A stretch of DNA of 7,062 nt. Source: Ardenticatenales bacterium (GTDB lineage Bacteria > Chloroflexota > Anaerolineae > Ardenticatenales > Ardenticatenaceae). Numbering within the stretch: position 1 is the stretch's first letter; each line of letters opens with the position of its first letter. Under the pieces are notes generated by a model. It was not told where the DNA came from. It saw only the letters and a program-made list of their open reading frames with translations, and did no database searches. The DNA is taken from contig JACCSL010000320.1 of assembly GCA_013812995.1 (NCBI GenBank), positions 1-7,062 of the forward strand, given 5' to 3'. Positions 1 to 4,842 of this stretch are shown piece by piece. A program made the position numbers and the translations under genes.

Positions 1-455
1 CCACGCGCCAGGTAGCGGACACCTTCCCCGATGCCACCTGCTATGTGGGCGAGCCCTTCAACGACGCGGCGCAAAAGATGGGGCGGCAGCAGGCGCAGCA
101 GGTAAGTCAGAGCTGCAATGCGCGGATTATCTTTCTGCTGTCCTACAAACTGGCGGGCGCAGACGTGATACCAGAACCCTACACCTCGCAAACGTGCCCC
201 GTATGCGGGAATAGAAGCAAGCAGCGGCGCGTGTATCACTGCCATGTGTGCGGTCCGCACGCCGCACGGGATGTGGTGGGTTGCACCAACATCCTCGCCC
301 TTGGACAAACGGGCGAACTGCTTGCAGGCCGGAGCGTGCCGAACGCTGTGCATTTCACGCACCCTTCCAAGTATCCTGGGAAAGTCCCAGGTAGTTCCGG
401 CGGACACCCGGCACGTAGCTCGCAGCTAACCCTGCGAGAAGCCCGCGACTTCTAG
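1..455 (+). CDS. tnpB: IS200/IS605-family TnpB (OrfB), C-terminal part; 5' end outside window
   Basis: The reading frame is open from base 3 to the TAG at 453-455, so this is the last 150 residues of a longer protein. A GTG at 45 lies within the open frame and is not the start. Numbering from base 3, the order is: a helical region ending in the motif SYKLAGADV, the TnpB signature YTSQTCPVCG (residues 60-69), a CxxC...CxxC zinc ribbon (Cys65, Cys68, Cys80, Cys83), then RDVVGCTNI, whose Asp90 fits the third RuvC catalytic aspartate. Proteins of this family are RNA-guided DNA nucleases of IS200/IS605 elements. The RuvC-I aspartate and most of the nuclease lie to the left and cannot be judged; Glu17 in VGEPF may be the RuvC-II glutamate, but this is tentative. 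After the Zn ribbon there is a 49-residue tail, ending REARDF, whose DNA also forms the structured right end of the element. No tnpA is in the window. The family call is secure; whether the full gene is intact is unknown. Confidence 0.9.
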   Translation, partial: TRQVADTFPDATCYVGEPFNDAAQKMGRQQAQQVSQSCNARIIFLLSYKLAGADVIPEPYTSQTCPVCGNRSKQRRVYHCHVCGPHAARDVVGCTNILALGQTGELLAGRSVPNAVHFTHPSKYPGKVPGSSGGHPARSSQLTLREARDF

Positions 456-470
456 TCGTGGGAGTGTCAC
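370..470 (+). ncRNA. Probable omegaRNA (guide scaffold) and right end of the IS200/IS605 element
   Basis: Three hairpins follow one another across the end of tnpB: 375-391 (CCTGGGA, loop AAG, TCCCAGG; 7 perfect pairs), 419-438 (CTCGCAG, 6-nt loop, CTGCGAG; 7 perfect pairs) and 442-462 (CCCGCGACT, loop TCT, AGTCGTGGG; 9 pairs with one G-T). The tnpB stop codon overlaps the loop and arm of the last hairpin. In IS200/IS605 elements the right end carries subterminal hairpins recognised by TnpA, and the RNA that guides TnpB is made from tnpB's 3' end through the right end. The element end is probably near GTGTCAC (464-470), so the guide would come from the DNA just after about 470. The hairpins are seen directly; the RNA role, its 5' limit and the exact element end are inferred. 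Confidence 0.6.
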
Positions 471-755
471 CCACTGGTATAGCCCCCTAGCAAGTGGGGG
501 GAGATGTCAGTAGAATACGGGTACGCTCTACTTCTACCCCACACATAGCCCATGAGCGCACTATCATTGGAACCAGTAGAGGCAGAAGCGACCCTAATAC
601 CCTCAGCGCCGAGGACATTCATTGTTATTGGCCTACACGAGGAGTTTATAGACGGTTCGACAGCCGACGGGATGTATTCTCCCCCCCAAAGAGAGTCAGG
701 TCCCCAGACTGAACCCCCTCTATAAATCCTCTCTTGACATCAAGAGGAGGATTCT
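456..755. other. About 300 bases with no convincing gene
   Basis: After the tnpB stop the sequence holds the element's right-end hairpin (to 462), a short C5/G5 inverted repeat at 483-500, a 6-bp inverted repeat GTAGAA/TTCTAC (510-515 and 532-537), and the leader of the small gene at 756. A 72-codon open frame with a GTG start (494-712) lacks a Shine-Dalgarno sequence and has low-complexity, Arg/Ser-rich content, so I do not call it. A TATAAA at 721-726 has no recognisable -35 partner. TTGACA-like text at 735-740 lies too close to the start codon to act as a -35. No tRNA or other RNA gene is visible. Confidence 0.6.
727..751 (+). promoter_or_regulatory. Strong Shine-Dalgarno sequence inside a hairpin
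   Basis: AGAGGAGG (743-750) stands 5 nt before the ATG at 756 and fixes that start. The same bases are the 3' arm of a hairpin: TCCT (727-730) plus CTCTTG (731-736) pair with CAAGAG (741-746) and AGGA (748-751), leaving a single bulged G747 and a 4-nt ACAT loop. Ten base pairs would therefore cover the ribosome binding site. The pairing is visible in the sequence; a regulatory effect on translation is an inference. Confidence 0.55.
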
Positions 756-1013
756 ATGTCCGCACGTACCTATCCCACATTTACGGAGTCAGAGCGCGCC
801 GAGCTACGCGCCCGCCAGGCAGAGATCAATGAGTATCTCTATGATGCCAACGCTGTTATTGAGGTGGCATCGGTCCTGGAGTACAAATTCCCGCGCCAGA
901 TGAGCACCCTTTGGGACCTCGCCAACTCAGACCGTGAGGGACTGCGCCGAATGCTCGTCGTCCTGCACCACCACAGCAACCCCAACCGCGTCTGGATGGG
1001 TGGCTCGAATTAA
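756..1013 (+). CDS. Hypothetical protein, 85 aa
   Basis: I do not recognise this protein. It starts at an ATG with a near-perfect Shine-Dalgarno sequence and ends at TAA. Codons favour G or C in the third position as in the neighbouring genes, which supports real coding. The N-terminal third (residues 8-27) is charged and probably helical (SESERAEL-type pattern rich in Glu/Arg/Ala). The middle has hydrophobic stretches without a membrane segment, followed by WDLANSDREGLRRML and a short His run (LHHHSNPN) near the end. There is no signal peptide, cysteine motif or helix-turn-helix that I can identify. Its stop overlaps the stop of the convergent GyrA-CTD gene by 4 bases (TTAA at 1010-1013), so the two transcripts collide tail to tail. 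It lies on the opposite strand to the signalling genes and may belong with the region to the left. Confidence 0.75.
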   Translation: MSARTYPTFTESERAELRARQAEINEYLYDANAVIEVASVLEYKFPRQMSTLWDLANSDREGLRRMLVVLHHHSNPNRVWMGGSN

Positions 1014-2128
1014 TCACCGTCCAAGTCTTTTGTAGAGACCTCAGCCTCCTGGGTGCCGCGCTCCGCCCACGTCGCGGGGGTCTCTTTGTTATCTCTTACC
1101 CGCTCGCTCGTCGTGACAGCAGCACACTCATCGGCCCGCAGCGCCATGCAGTGGACCCCCTGCACGACCCCCTCTTTGGGTGGAACCTCGTCCGCCCGGA
1201 AGCGAATCAGCTTCCCAAGGCGCGAGATGATGAAAATATCGTCCCGCTCCCCCACGGTGACAGCCCCCACCACCTCCTCGGCACTGATAGCACTCTTTCC
1301 ACCTGCGCCCGGCGCTTTGTTCGCGCTGAAACCGGACATGAGGCGAATCGTTCCTCTCCCGTCCGCGCCCAGCAGAAAGACCCCGCTCTCCGGGCGCACC
1401 GCTGTGACAGCGGCAATCGCTTCGCCCTCGCCCAGACGAATGCCAAGGCCGCTCTTCGCGGGCACCTCGCGCTCGGCAAAGCGAATGGCGCGGCCCTGGC
1501 GCGTGGCAATGAAGAGGTCGGCATCCCCCGGCGTCCAGCAGGCGGCGGCGGGCAACCCCAACTCCGTCACCGTGTAGAGGAGCGTACCGGGAGCCATTCC
1601 CTCGCGCACGGCAGTATGGTGCAGGCGGCGCACCTGCCCGCTGCGGGTCACCACTGCCAGATAGCCGCTGCGCTGGTGCGGCAATGCCAGCAGCAGCTTT
1701 TCGCCCCGGTCGAAGGGAAGATGCTCCAGCAGGAAGATGCCCTTACTGCGAACTAGGGATTCCGGTAGCTCGCGCAGGGGGAGCAAAAAGACCCGTGCGA
1801 AGTTGCTGATGAGGAGCAGGGACTCGCTCTCGTCTGCCGCCACCAGGAAAGCGGGTGCTTCCTCCTCGGGCATCTCAAGGTCAAAGACGCCCATGCCACC
1901 CCGGCGCTGCCGCTGGTAGAGGTGGCGAGGTGTGCGCTTGGCTGTGCCCTTTGCGCTGATGGTGACAATGTTGATCGTCGTTGGTGGCTCGTCGGCCTCC
2001 AACGGGCTAACGCTGCTCTTCCCCCTGGACTCCCCAGCGCGCAGCTGTTCCAGCTCAGCCTCCAGGGCCTCGATGTAGGCGCGTATCTCGGCGGGCAGGG
2101 TGCTCAACTCAGGACGCTCAATCTCCAT
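1010..2128 (-). CDS. Stand-alone GyrA C-terminal beta-pinwheel protein, 372 aa
   Basis: The ATG at 2126-2128 is preceded by a purine-rich GGAGGAGAGGAG Shine-Dalgarno region. Residues 10-31 form a short charged helix, possibly a coiled coil, followed by a polar linker. From about residue 50 the protein follows the DNA gyrase A C-terminal domain: a first strand pair with KGTAKRTP, then the GyrA box QRRGGMG (74-80; E. coli has QRRGGKG), then strand modules near 93-137, 145-188, 193-233, 237-281 and 286-330. Several carry the typical pattern seen in FIATRQGRAIRF and FIISRLGKLIRF followed by VP-K-G. This gives about six blades, the full number for GyrA. The tail (345-372) is acidic, as is the C-terminus of some GyrA proteins. 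There is no winged helix, tower or active-site tyrosine, so it cannot cleave DNA alone. The family's CTD bends or wraps DNA and sets gyrase chirality. This one may be a DNA-wrapping architectural protein or a gyrase/topo IV modulator; that role is inferred. It is not simply a broken gyrA, because it has its own start, ribosome binding site and N-terminal helix. Confidence 0.85.
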   Translation of the reverse strand: MEIERPELSTLPAEIRAYIEALEAELEQLRAGESRGKSSVSPLEADEPPTTINIVTISAKGTAKRTPRHLYQRQRRGGMGVFDLEMPEEEAPAFLVAADESESLLLISNFARVFLLPLRELPESLVRSKGIFLLEHLPFDRGEKLLLALPHQRSGYLAVVTRSGQVRRLHHTAVREGMAPGTLLYTVTELGLPAAACWTPGDADLFIATRQGRAIRFAEREVPAKSGLGIRLGEGEAIAAVTAVRPESGVFLLGADGRGTIRLMSGFSANKAPGAGGKSAISAEEVVGAVTVGERDDIFIISRLGKLIRFRADEVPPKEGVVQGVHCMALRADECAAVTTSERVRDNKETPATWAERGTQEAEVSTKDLDGD

Positions 2129-2143
2129 TGACTCCTCTCCTCC

Positions 2144-2152
2144 ATTATATCA
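2144..2152 (-). promoter_or_regulatory. Extended -10 promoter candidate for the GyrA-CTD gene
   Basis: On the minus strand the sequence reads TGATATAAT, a perfect -10 hexamer (TATAAT) with the upstream TG of an extended -10. No -35 is visible at 16-18 nt; that place is occupied by the GC-rich hairpin at 2154-2187. Initiation about 7 nt downstream would give a very short leader of about 10 nt that still contains AGGAG before the ATG at 2128. The motif is seen; promoter function is inferred. Confidence 0.5.
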
Positions 2153-2153
2153 A

Positions 2154-2187
2154 ACAGGCCGCCCGCGCGGGGGCGCGAACGGCCTGT
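2154..2187 (-). terminator. GC-rich hairpin after the GAF-GAF kinase gene; possible terminator
   Basis: Minus-strand reading: ACAGGCCG, then TT, CGCGC, loop CCCC, GCGCG, GG, CGGCCTGT. The 8-bp outer and 5-bp inner stems are perfect. In the minus-strand RNA the UU/GG step can pair as two G-U wobbles, giving one 15-bp stem. It begins 23 nt after the kinase stop codon. Only TTTGATAT follows, a weak U tract, so termination may be partial and some read-through into the GyrA-CTD gene is possible. Confidence 0.5.
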
Positions 2188-2210
2188 GGATGATCTGATG
2201 GAACGGTACG

Positions 2211-4319
2211 TCAGCTCAGGACATGCGCCAGGTCGGCGGCGGTGTACGGCTTGAGCATCACGTCCTTGACCCCCGCCTGGAGGTACGAGGTGATGCGCTC
2301 GACGTTCATCGCCGGGGTGATGATCTTGGTGCGCTCGATGGCTCCCACCGATTCCAGTGCTGCCAGTACATCGGCGAGCGGGGTGGTTTTCAGCGCCTCG
2401 TCCACGAGGATGATGTCGGCCTTCGCTGCCCCATCCATCGTGGTGTCGCGGGTGACCTGCTTCCCGGCCTCAGTCAGCGTGCTCTCGGCGAAGCTCGCCC
2501 ACTTGTCATTGTCGTCGATTAGCAGGATGTTCTCGGGCACGCCGCCCCAGTTGGCCTCCTGCGCCTTGCCCTGGGGCATCGCGGGGAAGAGAATCGACAT
2601 GGTGGTTCCCTGCCCCTTCGTACTCTCCAGCGTGATGCGCCCATCGGTCTGAGCGATGATGTGTAGGGTGGCGGGCAGCCCCAGCCCGTTGTGCGACGGT
2701 CCCTTGGTCGTGATGAAGGCGGCCCAGACCTTATTCAGCATCTCCTCCTCAATCCCCTCGCCATCATCCGAGATACGCATCTCAATGAAGCCGCGCTCCT
2801 CCGACGGTGCAATCGAGACCACGACCTGGGTGGCCTTTGCCTCCAGCGCGTTGCGGAGCAGGTTGCGGAAGGCGCGCGCGAGCTGCGTGGTATCTGCCAG
2901 AATCATCGGGTTCTCGGCAGTCACGTTGATGGTGAGGCGATCCTCGGGAAGCTGGCTGTGGAAGGCGGCGGAGCGCAGCACATCCTCCAGCATGGCGGGG
3001 CGTGGCTGCTGCTCACGGGCCGGGCCAATGAGGTTCTCCTTGACCTGCACGATCAGGCGGGCGCTCTCGTCGATCAGGTCCAGATCATCGCGCCAGGATT
3101 CCAGATCGATGGTGTTCGTCGTGAGGTCGGTCTGCATTCGCGCGATGGTGGTCGTGATGGGCAGCGCCTTGTTGCCAATCCAGTGGATGGCCTGCGTTGT
3201 GGAGGCGGTGAGCGCCTCGTAGGTCTTCGTGCGCAGCAGCTCGGCGTGGGTTCGCTCTAGCTCCTGGAGCAGATAGGCATTGTTGATGGCAACTCCCAGA
3301 TGATCGGCCATCGTCTGGAGGGTTACAATGTCATCCTCGCTAAAGGCCCGCTCCTCGATGCTCTGCACGGTGACCGCACCCAGCACCGTGTCGCCCACGG
3401 CCAGCGGCAGCGCCATCTCGGAGCGGGTGTGGGGCAGGTGCGGATTCTTGAAGTGTACCTTCTCCTCGCCCACATCCAGCGCGATGCGCGCCTCGCGACG
3501 GCCCGTGGCCGCGCCAATCATCGAGTTTCCTGACACCTCTAGTCGGTGGCCGGCCTCGATCATGGCCCGTCCGGCCTCGCCACGCCCGGCGCGCAGCACC
3601 GCCCAATGCCCGGTCTCATCCACGAGGAAGACACCCGCATAGTAGAAGCCATAGGCATCGCAGATGATGTCCACGGCCTTGTTGAGTAGCTCGCTGAGGT
3701 CGAGGATGGCAGCCGCACGCCGCCCCACCTCGTTCGCCGCGTGGAGCAGCCGCGCGCGCCGCTCGGCCTGCCGCAGGAGCATCTGGTTTTCGCGGTAGAG
3801 CCGCGAGTTCTTGATAGCAATCGCGAGCTGGTCCGCCATGCTCTGGAGGGTCTCGATGTCCTCCTGGGTAAACGCGGCCTCCTCGGTGCTCTGCACGGTG
3901 AGCGCGCCGATGATCTCATTGCCCACCATGAGGGGCAGTGCCATCTCGGAGCGGGTCTGCGGCAGGTACGGGTTGCGGAAAAACACCGCCTCCTCACCGA
4001 CATCGAGCGCGATGCGCGCCTCGCCGCGCCCGGTCGCCGCGCCGATCATTGAGTTACCGCCCACCGCCAGCTTGTGGCCCTGGGCAATCATGGAGGCCCC
4101 TGCCATGCCACGCCCGGCGCGCAGCACCGCCCAGTGCCCCGTCTCGTCAAGCAGGAAGACACCCGCGTAGTAGAAGCCAAACTCGTCACAGATGATATCG
4201 ACCGTGCGCCGCAGCAGTCGGTCGGGGTCCAGGATAGAGGAGACACTCTTGGCAACACGGGCACCCGCGTGCAGGAGGGTCGCGCGTCGTTCAGCAGAAG
4301 CGACTTTGGGGGATTGCAT
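2211..4319 (-). CDS. Hybrid sensor histidine kinase, GAF-GAF-HK-REC, 702 aa
   Basis: The ATG at 4317-4319 follows AAGGAG with a 9-nt spacer. Domain order: GAF1 about 15-172; a short helical linker; GAF2 about 190-350; a dimerisation helix with H-box AIHWIGNKALPI (likely phospho-His379); a second helix ending near NLIGPAR (429-435); a GHKL ATPase with N-box RNLLRNALEA (485-494), G1 DDGEGI (518-523), F-box FITTKG and G2 NGLGLP (544-549); and a C-terminal receiver with acidic Asp602-Asp603, likely phospho-acceptor Asp640, Thr668 and Lys690-Pro. The receiver is compact, with 38 residues from Asp602 to Asp640, somewhat shorter than in the two neighbouring receivers. The two GAF domains are highly alike and share AVLRAGRG, GNSMIGAATGR, ARIALDVGEE and TRSEMALPL. 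No transmembrane segment or signal peptide is visible, so sensing is probably cytosolic; the GAF ligand is unknown. The H-box departs from the common HE-LRTPL form. It lies 39 bp after the response regulator gene and probably shares its transcript. Confidence 0.9.
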   Translation of the reverse strand: MQSPKVASAERRATLLHAGARVAKSVSSILDPDRLLRRTVDIICDEFGFYYAGVFLLDETGHWAVLRAGRGMAGASMIAQGHKLAVGGNSMIGAATGRGEARIALDVGEEAVFFRNPYLPQTRSEMALPLMVGNEIIGALTVQSTEEAAFTQEDIETLQSMADQLAIAIKNSRLYRENQMLLRQAERRARLLHAANEVGRRAAAILDLSELLNKAVDIICDAYGFYYAGVFLVDETGHWAVLRAGRGEAGRAMIEAGHRLEVSGNSMIGAATGRREARIALDVGEEKVHFKNPHLPHTRSEMALPLAVGDTVLGAVTVQSIEERAFSEDDIVTLQTMADHLGVAINNAYLLQELERTHAELLRTKTYEALTASTTQAIHWIGNKALPITTTIARMQTDLTTNTIDLESWRDDLDLIDESARLIVQVKENLIGPAREQQPRPAMLEDVLRSAAFHSQLPEDRLTINVTAENPMILADTTQLARAFRNLLRNALEAKATQVVVSIAPSEERGFIEMRISDDGEGIEEEMLNKVWAAFITTKGPSHNGLGLPATLHIIAQTDGRITLESTKGQGTTMSILFPAMPQGKAQEANWGGVPENILLIDDNDKWASFAESTLTEAGKQVTRDTTMDGAAKADIILVDEALKTTPLADVLAALESVGAIERTKIITPAMNVERITSYLQAGVKDVMLKPYTAADLAHVLS
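3413..3606 (-). repeat. GAF-coding repeat, copy in GAF2 of the hybrid kinase
   Basis: This stretch encodes the conserved GAF core and closely matches 5871-6063 in the upstream REC-GAF kinase gene. It includes an exact 33-base run (3460-3492 equals 5918-5950) inside a longer near-identical region. A third, more diverged copy lies at 3941-4137 (GAF1 of the same protein). Identity at silent positions beyond what the protein requires points to recent duplication or gene conversion; I judged this by eye. Confidence 0.6.
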
Positions 4320-4358
4320 GAAAAACCACTCCTTCTACATTGAATGGATGGGGGAGAA

Positions 4359-4775
4359 TCAAGACTCCGGGGTTGAGGTGGAAAGGACTTTCTCTATCAT
4401 TTCCAGCAGGCTCTGCTCGCGGCCCTTCACGCAGTAGTTGCGTGCGCCCCGGGTGACAGCCTCGCGGGCCTTGTTGACCTCGTCGTAGGCGCTGAGGACC
4501 ACCACGGGGAGATCCGGGCGAACCTCCAGGAGGCGGCTAAGCAGTTCCAGCCCGGCCCCGGACGCCTCGCGGCCCTCGAAGTTGGGCATATTGAGGTCAA
4601 GCAGCGCCATATCGAAGGGGCGCTCGGACTCCTGGGCTACCTCGAAGAGTTCCAGGCCAGCGGTGCAGTTGTCCCCCGTCTCCACATCGTAACCGGCGCG
4701 CAGCAGGGTCTTCTGCATGCTGCGCAGGATGAGCGGCTCATCATCGACGATCAGTATCTTTGCCTTTGTGTCCAT
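4359..4775 (-). CDS. Single-domain response regulator (CheY/Spo0F-like), 138 aa
   Basis: I chose the ATG at 4773-4775 because it places the first receiver strand (KAKILIVDDEP) right at the N-terminus and has GAGGGAG 10 nt upstream. An in-frame GTG at 4808 would add 11 residues without receiver homology. All receiver residues are present: Asp11 and Asp12 (acidic pocket), Asp60 in LLDLNMP (phospho-acceptor), Ser95 and Lys117. The lysine is followed by Gly118 instead of the usual proline (VKGRE). The loop after Asp60 has extra residues (NFEGREASGAG) before the next helix. No output domain follows, so it should relay phosphate or act by protein contact, like CheY, Spo0F or DivK. It lies between two sensor kinases on the same strand (67 bp after the upstream kinase's stop codon, 39 bp before the next gene). 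Its partners are therefore likely those kinases, by position. Confidence 0.92.
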   Translation of the reverse strand: MDTKAKILIVDDEPLILRSMQKTLLRAGYDVETGDNCTAGLELFEVAQESERPFDMALLDLNMPNFEGREASGAGLELLSRLLEVRPDLPVVVLSAYDEVNKAREAVTRGARNYCVKGREQSLLEMIEKVLSTSTPES

Positions 4776-4842
4776 AATCAACTGGCTCCCTCTGTGATGT
4801 AACGGCACTCAAAAATGTGGTGGAGAGGGGCAGAACGAAGCA

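Noticed and set aside
45..47. GTG as the tnpB start
   Set aside because: The frame is open to the window edge and the encoded part lacks the RuvC-I region of TnpB, so the true start is outside.
483..500. C5/G5 inverted repeat as a terminator
   Set aside because: Only 5 pairs with a loop of about 8 and no T tract after it on either strand.
494..712. 72-codon open frame with GTG start
   Set aside because: No ribosome site, Arg/Ser-rich low-complexity product with no recognisable fold, and it sits in the noncoding stretch after the transposon end.
721..726. TATAAA as a -10 for the 85-aa gene
   Set aside because: No -35-like hexamer at 16-18 nt upstream and no extended TG, so too weak to list.
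735..740. TTGACA-like -35 box before the 85-aa gene
   Set aside because: It starts only about 20 bases before the ATG and lies within the Shine-Dalgarno hairpin; no -10 fits downstream outside the coding sequence.
1151..1756. 201-codon plus-strand open frame
   Set aside because: Antisense to the GyrA-CTD gene, where the minus-strand frame shows clear blade motifs.
2691..3260. 189-codon plus-strand open frame
   Set aside because: Antisense shadow of the kinase domain of the GAF-GAF hybrid; no ribosome site or family resemblance.
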